A DNA stretch of 33,605 nt, taken from NCBI GenBank assembly GCA_964622775.1, contig CAZUSO010000031.1, positions 1 to 33,605 of the forward strand. The letters run 5' to 3'. This document shows positions 33,559 through 33,605 of the stretch, piece after piece. The stretch is from CAZUSO01 sp964622775. GTDB lineage: Bacteria; Bacteroidota; Bacteroidia; Chitinophagales; Chitinophagaceae. The position numbers were made by a program, and so were the translations under genes. The stretch's first letter is position 1. The number at the start of each line of letters is the position of its first letter. The notes beneath the pieces are model-generated. The model ran no database searches. It saw nothing but the letters and a program-made list of their open reading frames with translations, and was not told the DNA's origin.

Positions 33559-33605
33559 ATTTTTTATTATGAATTTTGAATGCTGGATTTTGAATGTTCA
33601 AAAGG

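Noticed and set aside
1..33605. Search for tRNA, rRNA, tmRNA and SRP RNA genes
   Set aside because: No cloverleaf with a GGTTCGA-type T-arm and no conserved rRNA, tmRNA or SRP RNA motifs were recognised by eye; a covariance-model scan would be more sensitive.

Overview
The window looks like chromosomal DNA from a Bacteroidota bacterium, most likely a Chitinophagaceae/Sphingobacteriia-type relative. Three things point there: the protein families (linoleoyl-CoA-type desaturase, S9 DPP-IV-like peptidase, TonB-C protein, many small lipoproteins), the AT-rich spacers, and repeated matches to the Bacteroidota -7 promoter box TAnnTTTG. No rRNA, tRNA or complete transposase gene was found.

Layout. 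1-649 is gene-free and full of decayed repeats. 650-5085 holds a fatty-acid desaturase, a secreted prolyl peptidase and an orphan OmpR-type response regulator. 5086-5525 is a long spacer with a duplicated, structure-rich motif that may be an RNA. 5526-10544 holds a small cysteine/lysine-rich secreted protein, two lipoproteins, an orphan ABC ATPase, ftsY, a zapA-like gene and an RsmB-like rRNA methyltransferase. 10723-17802 holds lpdA, a short degenerate CRISPR array with no cas genes, an ABC exporter and mfd. 18178-20499 is a carbonic anhydrase/SulP transporter pair, probably for bicarbonate. 20500-23532 holds two small secreted proteins and mdh among several palindromic repeat elements.

23533-33558 is the end of the S10 cluster and the spc ribosomal protein cluster, all on the minus strand: rpsC-rplP-rpmC-rpsQ-rplN-rplX-rplE-rpsN-rpsH, then rplF-rplR-rpsE-rpmD-rplO-secY. 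It is unusual in two ways. Between rpsH and rplF sits about 1.87 kb of foreign-looking sequence carrying an oppositely oriented secreted MORN/TonB-C gene. A hairpin follows rpsH and a near-ideal promoter precedes rplF, so the operon appears to be split into two transcription units. After secY comes a strong terminator and then mdh, not the usual infA/rpmJ/rpsM/rpsK/rpsD/rpoA/rplQ genes.

No clear new multi-gene system is visible. The best leads are the orphan CRISPR array, the rewired spc operon, the tandem motif at 5251-5440, and the families of short palindromic intergenic elements, one of which seems to have contributed codons to the rRNA methyltransferase.
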